Below, piece after piece: positions 13,286 through 19,948 of a DNA stretch of 43,286 nucleotides. Positions within the stretch are counted from its first letter, which is position 1. Each line of letters starts with the position of its first letter. A model generated the notes under the pieces. That model saw nothing but the letters and a program-made list of their open reading frames with translations, did not search any database and had not been told where the DNA came from. The stretch comes from a virus: positions 1-43,286 of the IMG/VR virus record IMGVR_UViG_3300024518_002978. One strand, 5' to 3'. Made by a program: the position numbers and the translations under genes.

Positions 13286-13387
13286 CTACTTCGTTTCCGG
13301 GATCCACAGTTCACCGCCAACCCGCCGCAGGCTTCTTGCCCGTATCTCGTGCAACGCTTTCGCATCATTTCGTAGCCGGTCGATGAA
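13286..13387 (-). other. Coding-like stretch without a start codon
   Basis: An open frame of 33 codons lies between an in-frame TAG at 13388-13390 and a TAG at 13286. Its translation (FIDRLRNDAKALHEIRARSL, then RRVGGELWIPETK) looks like genuine protein, while the other frames do not. The only conventional start is an internal TTG with no ribosome site, and the first candidate codon is ATC. It may be a gene relic or be read from a rare start. Confidence 0.3.
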
Positions 13388-13407
13388 CTATAGATCCCCG
13401 CGCGTTT

Positions 13408-13758
13408 CTACGGTTGGTACTGCCACTCTTTGCCGTCCCGTTCCATTTTGAGTCTCAATTCTCGTCGAATAATCCGCATTTCCGGTGGAGCGCTGATGCC
13501 GAGGTACACTTCGCCCTGCCGCACGTCCGTCACCATGATCCGCACGTTCGCCCCGATACGGACTGTTTCGCCGATCCACATTGTGACCATTGAAACAACC
13601 CGGTCGTCGTCCTGTGTTACCGCCCGGCTTTCGACTGGCGTTCCCGCTGGTGCCCGTATCTTCAGCGTTAGATCTTCCGTTGTCCGCCCGGCCAGTACCG
13701 CTTGGATGTCGTCGCCGATTTCCACAACGCTTCCAATAGTTCGCCGCAGCACAAGCAT
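13408..13758 (-). CDS. csrA: Tandem (single-chain) CsrA-like RNA-binding protein
   Basis: 116 residues from an ATG with ACAGGAGG seven bases upstream; an in-frame ATG at 13812, in ATGA overlap with the previous gene, would add 18 residues. Residues 1-47 align without gaps to CsrA: MLVLRRTIGSVVEIGDDI...RAPAG, keeping Leu4, Arg6, Gly9, Gly15 and Ala36-Pro37. Residues 55-108 form a second CsrA domain (MWIGETVRIG...LGISAPPE...RRELRLKM) with an offset of 54. CsrA proteins bind GGA motifs in mRNA leaders as homodimers. Repeat 1 keeps the beta-1 contacts but has Ser at the Arg44 position. Repeat 2 keeps Arg98 (Arg44 equivalent) but lost the beta-1 arginines. Confidence 0.85.
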   Translation of the reverse strand: MLVLRRTIGSVVEIGDDIQAVLAGRTTEDLTLKIRAPAGTPVESRAVTQDDDRVVSMVTMWIGETVRIGANVRIMVTDVRQGEVYLGISAPPEMRIIRRELRLKMERDGKEWQYQP

Positions 13759-13808
13759 CGGCTGCCCTCCTGTGTAGTTGTGCCGCCAGTTCCGGGCGGT
13801 TGTCGGGT

Positions 13809-14036
13809 TCATCGCCCTGCGTCCGGTTTCCACGGTTGCAGCCGTTCCGCACGCTTCAGCACCGCCACCTCGTGCGCGTGCTTCAAGGCGAGCGCTTGCA
13901 CCCTGTGTAGCTGGTTCAGCGTTCGGTGGTACTGCTGTTTCCAGTCTTCTAACGCCTGCGCATAAATACGGGCGCCAATCAAGGCGCCCATACCAAACGA
14001 ACACGCAAGCCCCGTCACGACTAACACCGCTTCCAT
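13809..14036 (-). CDS. Small membrane-anchored coiled-coil protein
   Basis: 75 residues from an ATG with CAGGAG eight bases upstream. N-terminal membrane segment (AVLVVTGLACSFGMGALIGA) and a C-terminal helix with heptad-like pattern (LEDWKQQYHRTLNQLHRVQALALKHAHEVAVLKRAERL). The layout resembles inner-membrane spanins or other phage membrane accessories, but its place among early regulators argues for an early membrane role. Its TGA overlaps the alternative ATG of the csrA-like gene. Confidence 0.6.
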   Translation of the reverse strand: MEAVLVVTGLACSFGMGALIGARIYAQALEDWKQQYHRTLNQLHRVQALALKHAHEVAVLKRAERLQPWKPDAGR

Positions 14037-14136
14037 TGTTCCCGCTCCTGATCGTGGGTTTTTGTTTGCTTTTCGCAACTTAGCCGGAACGACCGCAACC
14101 CGTCAACCCCGGGGTGCCGTTTTCTTCCATCTTTTT

Positions 14137-14424
14137 TCACCGGCTGGCCAGATAATCCCGGCACGCCTTGGTTCGCTGGATCGCGTTGTCAATCGTACGG
14201 CTGGCATTCCCCTGCGAACGTAGGTATTCCCCCACTTCCGCGGACACTCTGACCGATATTGTTACACGCGGCGCGTCCACTTTCGGTCGTCCCATTTTTT
14301 TGCCCGGCCCGGCCACACGTGGCCCGCCCCGGTTTTCCACTGGTTCCGCTGCCTTCTTCTTCCTGGCTGGCTTCCGCCGTGTGCTGCCCTGTTCCGCTGC
14401 CTTCTTCTTGGTTCGCTTCTTCAT
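14137..14424 (-). CDS. AT-hook / ribbon-helix-helix-like DNA-binding protein
   Basis: 95 residues, ATGA overlap with the upstream gene. The first half is very basic (KKRTKKKAAEQGSTRRKPAR) and includes KKMGRPKV, an AT-hook-type core. The second half (RVTISVRVSAEVGEYLRSQG, then RTIDNAIQRTKACRDYL) has the strand-helix-helix pattern of MetJ/Arc-type dimers. It is probably a transcriptional regulator of the early region. The two operator-bearing promoters just upstream are natural candidates for its targets. Confidence 0.65.
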   Translation of the reverse strand: MKKRTKKKAAEQGSTRRKPARKKKAAEPVENRGGPRVAGPGKKMGRPKVDAPRVTISVRVSAEVGEYLRSQGNASRTIDNAIQRTKACRDYLASR

Positions 14425-14642
14425 CTGTCCAACCCTTCGATAATCTGCGCGGCCAGCTCGGCCGCTTGTGAGGAAATTCCGAGATCCTGCCAGCCGACCG
14501 GCTTCGATGTCTGGTTCAGCCGCTCCGAAATCTGCACGCTGATGACTTCCAGCATTTTGGCCGCTGTGTTGATCGTCTTCTGTTGGCGTCGCAACGCGTC
14601 GTGGGCTGTTTCTTGCTGTGGTTCGCTTGGTGTTCTGGCCAT
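14421..14642 (-). CDS. Small helical early protein
   Basis: 73 residues from an ATG with GGAGCGGAAACA before it. An in-frame ATG at 14681 adds 13 residues and coincides with the predicted transcription start. The product is helical (HDALRRQQKTINTAAKMLEVISVQISERLNQ) with a C-terminal SSQAAELAAQIIEGL. First gene behind promoter 14688-14715. No family recognised. Confidence 0.6.
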   Translation of the reverse strand: MARTPSEPQQETAHDALRRQQKTINTAAKMLEVISVQISERLNQTSKPVGWQDLGISSQAAELAAQIIEGLDR

Positions 14643-14687
14643 TGTTTCCGCTCCGTTTGTTGTTGGTTGTGTGCTCGCCATATTGGA

Positions 14688-14715
14688 AGTATACCCGCAC
14701 CCGTGCTTGTTGCAA
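14688..14715 (-). promoter_or_regulatory. Early promoter 2 (sigma70-type) with palindromic -35
   Basis: -35 TTGCAA (14715-14710) and -10 TATACT (14693-14688) are separated by 16 bases, followed by TCCAATATG. The -35 lies inside the palindrome TGTTGCAACA (14708-14717). The element and its leader are almost copied at 15216-15243. Confidence 0.7.
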
Positions 14716-14750
14716 CACAACAAGCAAAGAAACGGGAAATTGAGCGGAAG

Positions 14751-14969
14751 TTATTCCCCGTCGCAATCCACGCGTCGGAAGTTGAAACCGTATTTTCCCA
14801 CCGCCTTAACCACTGCGTCCGCACACGCCTTCACGCCTCGGTTGTAGTGGTAGCCCGGCGCATCCGTTTCTGGTTGCGTAGTGTCCCGCAAATACCACCC
14901 CTGCTGCCCCTGCAACGCTTCCATAACATCCGTAACGATTGCCCGTTCTCGTTCCGTTGGATCTGCCAT
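14751..14969 (-). CDS. Small early hypothetical protein
   Basis: 72 residues from an ATG with AGGAGC seven bases upstream. Starts MADPTERERAIVTDVMEALQ and has a cysteine-containing middle (RGVKACADAVVKAVGKYGF) and acidic end. Second gene of the transcript from early promoter 1. Not recognised. Confidence 0.6.
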   Translation of the reverse strand: MADPTERERAIVTDVMEALQGQQGWYLRDTTQPETDAPGYHYNRGVKACADAVVKAVGKYGFNFRRVDCDGE

Positions 14970-14987
14970 CGTCTCAGCTCCTGAAGT

Positions 14988-15005
14988 GCCCCGGTTGCCC
15001 GGGGC
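14988..15005 (-). other. Intercistronic hairpin
   Basis: GCCCCGG-GCAA-CCGGGGC, a perfect 7-bp GC stem with a GNRA-type tetraloop, lies between the 49-residue and 72-residue early genes. No U-run follows (acttcaggag), so it is more likely a stability or processing element than a terminator. Confidence 0.5.
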
Positions 15006-15020
15006 TGTGTGGTTGGTGGT

Positions 15021-15170
15021 TTAATCTTCCGCGATCAGCTCGCGGATACACTCAGCCCGGAAGTTGTCCTCCCGTTCCAGTGAAATGGCCAGCTCGGTTT
15101 GAAGTTCGGCTGGTGTTGCAACCAGCAAGAAGTTACGGATTGCACAGCGGATGGCTCGTTCGTTGTTCGT
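15021..15170 (-). CDS. Tiny early protein
   Basis: 49 residues (MTNNERAIRCAIRNFLLVAT and on to ECIRELIAED), ATG preceded by ACAGGAGCCGAAACA. Helical and acidic at the end. First gene behind early promoter 1. An in-frame ATG at 15209 coincides with the predicted transcription start and would add 13 residues similar to those before the 14642 start. Confidence 0.6.
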   Translation of the reverse strand, partial: TNNERAIRCAIRNFLLVATPAELQTELAISLEREDNFRAECIRELIAED

Positions 15171-15215
15171 CATTGTTTCGGCTCCTGTTGTGGTTGCTGT
15201 GTTTGACATATTGGA

Positions 15216-15243
15216 AGTATAGCCCGTGGCTTGGTTGTTGCAA
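15216..15243 (-). promoter_or_regulatory. Early promoter 1 (sigma70-type) with palindromic -35
   Basis: -35 TTGCAA (15243-15238), 16-base spacer, -10 TATACT (15221-15216), then TCCAATATG. The palindrome TGTTGCAACA (15236-15245) overlaps the -35. It lies just beyond the late terminator and opens the early unit. Confidence 0.72.
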
Positions 15244-15295
15244 CACGTAAAGCAAAGAATACCGTAAAGATTTTGGAAACTATCCGCTGCGCATG

Positions 15296-15318
15296 AAAAA
15301 ACCCGGGTTTCCCCGGGC
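15296..15318 (-). terminator. Intrinsic terminator ending the late unit
   Basis: On the minus strand CCCGGG-GAAA-CCCGGG is followed immediately by TTTTTT. It stands 28 bases after the stop of the 15347-15766 gene and 53 bases before the -35 of early promoter 1, a clean boundary between late and early transcription. Confidence 0.88.
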
Positions 15319-15346
15319 TGGCTGTGTGATTGCTGCTGGCTGTCCG

Positions 15347-15766
15347 TTATGTGCCCGTAGCAGTTCGCCCTCGTCGCAATTCCCTGATTTCGCCGGCCAG
15401 ACCGTTAACAGCGTTGTGTCCCGATATCGCCAGCTGTGCCGACTGATCGCGCTGTTCCGCCAATGCGGATTCAAACGCTGTCCGCTGTGCCAGGGATTCC
15501 GCCCGAAACTCTGCCCGTTGCGTTGCTGATTCCGCTTTGAAATCCTCGCGTTGCTTGTGCGATTCTTCGAATGCCCCCGTTATCACTTCTTTAAAATCCA
15601 ACCGCGCCTTCTCCGCTTCATTGCCCCAACGTCTCATAATACCGGGCAATCCCTTTGTCGCGAACCACAGCACCAGCGCAATCAGGCAACCCAACGCGCT
15701 AAGGTTCCCCCACTCTGCGAACGGACTCTGTGCCAATATGCCGACTGTGTCTGTTACATCTGCCAT
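15347..15766 (-). CDS. Membrane-anchored coiled-coil protein
   Basis: 139 residues from an ATG with GGAGG about ten bases upstream (an ATG at 15817 is in frame but has no clear site). One membrane segment (SALGCLIALVLWFATKGL) precedes a helix of over 80 residues with repeated QRxxF-type motifs (QREDFKAESATQRAEFRAES). Last gene of the late unit. Topology fits a holin-like or spanin-like lysis accessory, or a tail-associated membrane protein; not decided. Confidence 0.65.
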   Translation of the reverse strand: MADVTDTVGILAQSPFAEWGNLSALGCLIALVLWFATKGLPGIMRRWGNEAEKARLDFKEVITGAFEESHKQREDFKAESATQRAEFRAESLAQRTAFESALAEQRDQSAQLAISGHNAVNGLAGEIRELRRGRTATGT

Positions 15767-15849
15767 CTGCCGCGATCCTCCGTCGTGTTTCGGTAGCCTC
15801 TGATATGCCACCGTCATCTATCGCCAGTGCTGATCATCTGTTTTCGGTT

Positions 15850-16206
15850 TTACGCTTCAACACCGCCAATATTTAACACGCCGTCCATCGGCTCGATTCG
15901 GCCGTCTGATATCGTCGCCAGCGCTGTCACGATCTGTTCCCCAGCCGTTCCGCCGGCAATGGTAAACTTGATGCCCGTTCCAGTCTCGATTGTCAGATCT
16001 TCGTTCTCGTGATCTGAGACCGTCTCGTTCCCCGTCAATACCGTAACGGTTCCAAACGACAACGCCGCATCTGCCGACGTTACGGTCGCCGAAATCACTG
16101 TTTCCGCGGCGCCCAGCCGGTTTCCGAAATCCATGTAGTACAGTGCCCCGCTGGCCTGAATGTGCTTATAGATTTCGTTTATCGCTTGGTAGTTGGTGGT
16201 TGTCAT
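15850..16206 (-). CDS. Beta-rich virion-associated protein
   Basis: 118 residues, ATGA overlap with the upstream gene and AGGA eight bases before the start. After MTTTNYQAINEIYKHIQASG the sequence is nearly all short beta strands (SATVTSADAALSFGTVTVLTG, DLTIETGTGIKFTIAGGTAG). This resembles small structural components of phage tails or fibres. Exact family unknown. Confidence 0.55.
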   Translation of the reverse strand: MTTTNYQAINEIYKHIQASGALYYMDFGNRLGAAETVISATVTSADAALSFGTVTVLTGNETVSDHENEDLTIETGTGIKFTIAGGTAGEQIVTALATISDGRIEPMDGVLNIGGVEA

Positions 16207-16475
16207 TGTAGTTCCTGTCGTCCTGTGGCCGCCGTCCATACTCGCGTGTTGTTACCGGCTGTCCATGCTTTTGTTCTTTGCGCCGCGACCCATCCCAGCG
16301 ATGCAGTTGTTAGTGCCCCGGGTGCTGGTGGGGCTGCTACGGCATTCCCGCTGTAAACAGACGCAACGCTTGCCCTCCACGCTTCCGGCTTTGTCGCGTC
16401 CGGTTGAACCAGTCGATGCCACGGGCGACCATGCCCAAATACCGACGCCCGTTTTTCTGCCGTATCAATTGCCAT
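16203..16475 (-). CDS. Small tail-region protein
   Basis: 90 residues: MAIDTAEKRASVFGHGRPWH, then a Pro/Ala-rich middle and TTASLGWVAAQRTKAWTAG. Short proteins of the form AxRxSAxxxGxPW are common at the end of phage tail-fibre clusters. Coupled to the beta-rich protein downstream. Function unknown. Confidence 0.55.
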   Translation of the reverse strand: MAIDTAEKRASVFGHGRPWHRLVQPDATKPEAWRASVASVYSGNAVAAPPAPGALTTASLGWVAAQRTKAWTAGNNTRVWTAATGRQELQ

Positions 16476-16479
16476 GATA

Positions 16480-17346
16480 TTACCCGCTCGTCATCTTAGC
16501 TTCTGAGTAGTCCCCCGCGGCATCTGTTAACAGCTTCTTCGCAATCATTGTTCCAGCATCGTTATAGATTTCCCATGCGTCGGTTCCGCTTGTCTGCGCG
16601 TCGCTACGATTTCGTGTGCTCATGTATAACAGCATCAGAGCGGTTCGCAGTGTTGGTGTTGCTGCTGGCACTCCGACGCCGAGTTCGCTGATCGCTGTGT
16701 CCAGTGCCGCATTAACTTCTGCGAGAATCTCGGCTTTCATCGCCGTTGACATCGCACCTAGATCAGTCAGGCCTGCACCTGCGGTTCCCACCGTTGCAAT
16801 AAATGCGTCTAACAACAAATCCAGCCGCCCACCGTCGACCCAGTCCGTCAATGCTCCCATTCGTGCTACTGTCACCTCGTTTGTGTTCGCCAGTTTCGTG
16901 TCGAGGTCCAATCCGCCAGCATCACTGATTGCCAATCCCCCCGCAGCATCGGCTGCCGCATTCGGCAACGCGGTTAGCCCGAATCGCGTTGCGTCATCAG
17001 GATCAAAATCCACCAATTGAATCGTGACCGGCAACACCACCATTCCCGTGACTGTTCCGCCCACGGTCACTTGAGACACGCCAGTTGCGAAGGCAGCGTC
17101 TGGCACGTCGAGACGATACCGACCATTCCCGACCGCCAGGAAACCGCCATCTTCGTGTGCGTCAGTTAGTGCTGGCGTGGTCAAGTCCGCCTCTGTTATT
17201 GACGTAACAACCGCACCGTCTCGGCGGTAGTTCAAGTCGATGCCTGCGGTGTTGAACACAACACCAGTCTCTGGCGTGCCATCGGTACTGTCGACGATGT
17301 AAAGCTCAACGCTCACATTTGTACTGTCTTTTTTTACTAGCTTCAT
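16480..17346 (-). CDS. Tail fibre/adhesin-like protein
   Basis: 288 residues. The N-terminal half is beta-rich (KKDSTNVSVELYIVDSTDGTP, RYRLDVPDAAFATGVSQVTV). A central Ala/Gly/Asp segment near residues 125-150 reads LTALPNAAADAAGGLAISDA and recurs in the 600-residue protein at 20938-22740. The C-terminus is helical then short and polar (AWEIYNDAGTMIAKKLLTDA). Probably a structural fibre or tip component; no enzyme motif. Confidence 0.6.
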   Translation of the reverse strand: MKLVKKDSTNVSVELYIVDSTDGTPETGVVFNTAGIDLNYRRDGAVVTSITEADLTTPALTDAHEDGGFLAVGNGRYRLDVPDAAFATGVSQVTVGGTVTGMVVLPVTIQLVDFDPDDATRFGLTALPNAAADAAGGLAISDAGGLDLDTKLANTNEVTVARMGALTDWVDGGRLDLLLDAFIATVGTAGAGLTDLGAMSTAMKAEILAEVNAALDTAISELGVGVPAATPTLRTALMLLYMSTRNRSDAQTSGTDAWEIYNDAGTMIAKKLLTDAAGDYSEAKMTSG

Positions 17347-17348
17347 CT

Positions 17349-19433
17349 TTATCTCCCTGCCGTATAGGCGGACATGATGTGCGACAGGATAGTGCCAGCG
17401 GAAACGGTGATCGCTTGTGCGATGATCGGTTCCAGCGGAAGGTCCAATTCCGACACGCTATGGACAGTCACCGGAAGGCTGATCGAGTCACCAGCCGGAA
17501 TCGCTACTGCAGATCCAGTGTTACCAGAAGCAAATGTGATTGTAGGACTGGTTCCGTCGATCGTCCCACTAGCCACAATATCAATCGTAGTCGACGTTAT
17601 CTGATCAACTGATGACACTGTCAATGGCGAACCGTCATCGTTGTCTATCGTCCAGGCTGCCGTCGCGTAGCTGGTTGTTCCACCGTCCAATGCCTTATCG
17701 ACAGTAACCGTAACAGTCGCACCCGTCGACGTGATCGACGACTGGACTGGCCCGCGACCATTGGAGCCACTGTACAGCGATTCTTCGATTGCCAGCCAGT
17801 ATCGGCCCGCTTGCGTTGCCGCTTCCGTGTTTCCATCCCAGTGCAGTGCGGCACGATCATATCCTAAAATACCGAAGTCAATATCTGCGTTGTCACCCCA
17901 TGCTTCGACTTGAGCCAATCGCACAATGTCTAGGTCGTCAGCGTTGTTACCAGGAACCGTTCCCACCTGAGAACAGATTAAAGGGAACGTAAATCCGGTG
18001 TCTGTTTTCAGCTGAGATATCAAAGCGTCAAGGTCAGCATTGTACGCAACCTGTGTCACTGGTGCTGCTGCATCAGCTTCACCTTGTTCCCAAATTGCAG
18101 CTGCAATTCCGTTTGTCCCTGATGCCGTTACACGAGCCACAGCAGCCGTGTAGTTGCTTCCTGGTGTGAGTGGATCCCAAGAACCACCAACAAGAGCTGT
18201 CCCAGATTCTGCTGCTGTAATGAATCCAACAGGGACAGCTTGGTCGAACATGATTTGAGTTGCGAGTATTGGCCAGCATGATCCTTTCGGAGTTGTTTCT
18301 GCCGTGTCTGTTGGGTCAGTGCAATCACGCCATTCTGAGTCGTTCTCGTCGATCACAGACGCCGTTAATGAAGCATGACTGTAGCTATTGTTCGCATTGA
18401 ATTGCCCGGATGCGTTGCTCTGGCCGATGATCAAGAAGACATCACCGATGCCAAACGTATCGTGAGTGTCAAGCACGCTGGTATCGTTCGTGAATCGGAC
18501 TGTTAGTGCTCCCTGTCCTTCCGTCTGACTCGACAATGTTCCTGAGAACGTACCGCCTGTTGGACTGGCATCTATTGTCGCGTACGCACCGCCATTGAAT
18601 GACGCCTCGATCGCAGTTGGAGTCCCATCGTATGTGCCTGTGATGGCAATGTCGGAGACGCCTGCTGTCCTTTGCAACACCTGCAACGGTTGTGGGGTCG
18701 TGATGTTGCATTGATCAAAAAGGAAGATGTCGTACTGGTCAGAATGAAGATCGCCAGCTTCAGCGGCGGTTATCTCGCGTCCGTCCCAAACGTAGAGGTA
18801 GTGAAAATCGCCTTTGAAAACGAATGTACTGGCGTCGATTCCCTGCATCACGTTGCTAATGATCAGGTCACCGGTCGTACACGCAATAGGGCTGTCTGCT
18901 TCTTCAACACCGTTGACGTAAAAGTGCAGTTCCTGATCACTGAAATCAAATGACATTACATAAGATTTCTCGGTCGTGAATTCATGCAACGCGAAATCGT
19001 ACGAATTCGGCACTGCGTCACGATATCTGGTCACCCCGGATGCACCACCGAACCAAACATAGTCAGAGCTATCTGTGATGTCGCCGCAGATCATGCCTGC
19101 GTTGTCATCAGCCGTTTGCTTGCATCTCCATGCCAATGACCAATCCTGCGTACCGTCAAGAACGACATTAGAATCTAACGGCAACGGATCGAGAATGTTG
19201 GCTGCATTCTGAATCACGCTGTCGCCGTTGACTGTGCCCCAGGACAAAGACCCATCGAGTGTTAGCCCGTGACCATTGCCAGTTGAGTCTTCCGAAGTGG
19301 AGCCCGTGTTTTCGTGAAACCCCCACGCCGCTTCGAGTCCTGAATAAAGAGCATGGCCTGTGTCGAGGGGATAGACAACACCCGCATCGACATCAAACCC
19401 GCTGCTGAATCCTGATGAAAACCCGCCAGCCAT
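17349..19433 (-). CDS. Tail fibre with LamG-like and SASA-type esterase domains
   Basis: 694 residues. A Gly/Ser/Phe N-terminus (MAGGFSSGFSSGFDVD) may attach it to the tail. Residues about 25-235 are a concanavalin/LamG-like sandwich (GLEAAWGFHENTGS...DWSLAWRC...LYVWDGREITAAEAGDLH). Residues about 328-550 form a SASA/GDSL-type carbohydrate esterase: FLIIGQSNASG with nucleophile Ser339, AAIWEQGEADA near 445-455 and ILGYDRAALHWDG with His531. The C-terminus is Ig-like. The family removes acetyl groups from glycans. Here it probably trims surface polysaccharide during adsorption. Confidence 0.75.
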   Translation of the reverse strand: MAGGFSSGFSSGFDVDAGVVYPLDTGHALYSGLEAAWGFHENTGSTSEDSTGNGHGLTLDGSLSWGTVNGDSVIQNAANILDPLPLDSNVVLDGTQDWSLAWRCKQTADDNAGMICGDITDSSDYVWFGGASGVTRYRDAVPNSYDFALHEFTTEKSYVMSFDFSDQELHFYVNGVEEADSPIACTTGDLIISNVMQGIDASTFVFKGDFHYLYVWDGREITAAEAGDLHSDQYDIFLFDQCNITTPQPLQVLQRTAGVSDIAITGTYDGTPTAIEASFNGGAYATIDASPTGGTFSGTLSSQTEGQGALTVRFTNDTSVLDTHDTFGIGDVFLIIGQSNASGQFNANNSYSHASLTASVIDENDSEWRDCTDPTDTAETTPKGSCWPILATQIMFDQAVPVGFITAAESGTALVGGSWDPLTPGSNYTAAVARVTASGTNGIAAAIWEQGEADAAAPVTQVAYNADLDALISQLKTDTGFTFPLICSQVGTVPGNNADDLDIVRLAQVEAWGDNADIDFGILGYDRAALHWDGNTEAATQAGRYWLAIEESLYSGSNGRGPVQSSITSTGATVTVTVDKALDGGTTSYATAAWTIDNDDGSPLTVSSVDQITSTTIDIVASGTIDGTSPTITFASGNTGSAVAIPAGDSISLPVTVHSVSELDLPLEPIIAQAITVSAGTILSHIMSAYTAGR

Positions 19434-19948
19434 TAGGATGGATCCGGTGTATCGATGGCGTCTTTGTAGTCCGTCACGGCGACGCCGCGTGGTCGCGTGT
19501 TGATCGCTGACACGGACACTGCCAAACCAGCTGTTCGCATGTTGGAAACCCCACCACTGCTGTCGAGCATTGCTTGTACTCGTGCCACAACTTGTTCAAG
19601 TCGCGTTGCCAGATAGTTATCTCGTTTGTTTCTCTGCTCCAGTTCCGCCAGTTGGGCGGCTCCGATTTCATCGACCAGATCAATACGTTCTTTGGCTTTT
19701 CGCTTTGTTGTTACAGTGTCATCGCCACCGTTTTCTGCGAACCACGACGTGAAATTTTGACCTGCGCCGTTTAGCGTTAAGTCATTCTCCGCGTCAATCA
19801 GTTCCTGTTCCGTCGGAACAATTCCAGGCCCGTTGTAGCTGTCGATCGAAATGCTCCCAGAGTTTGACGATACAAAAAAGTCAACATTCGCAATCGCTCT
19901 GGGCCTCAAAAACTCAATCAGTTTCAGCGTCTGATTCGGCAAGGGCAT
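19433..19948 (-). CDS. Fibre-associated hypothetical protein
   Basis: 171 residues, TAATG coupled to the esterase gene. Starts MPLPNQTLKLIEFLRPRAIA, has NGAGQNFTSWFAENGGDD and a basic helix (KRKAKERIDLVDEIGAAQLAELEQRNKRDN). Short and placed between two fibre genes, so a fibre-assembly or tip role is likely but inferred. Confidence 0.55.
   Translation of the reverse strand: MPLPNQTLKLIEFLRPRAIANVDFFVSSNSGSISIDSYNGPGIVPTEQELIDAENDLTLNGAGQNFTSWFAENGGDDTVTTKRKAKERIDLVDEIGAAQLAELEQRNKRDNYLATRLEQVVARVQAMLDSSGGVSNMRTAGLAVSVSAINTRPRGVAVTDYKDAIDTPDPS

Noticed and set aside
14079-14107. Possible promoter TTGACG with a distant CTAAGT upstream of the 14036 gene
   Set aside because: The -10 match is poor and the gene can be transcribed from the two strong promoters upstream.
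5350-16206. Specific CsrA target sites at the CAGGAG ribosome sites of early genes
   Set aside because: The GGA core is present in every Shine-Dalgarno, and the surrounding bases do not match the fuller ACARGGA consensus; no claim can be made from sequence alone.
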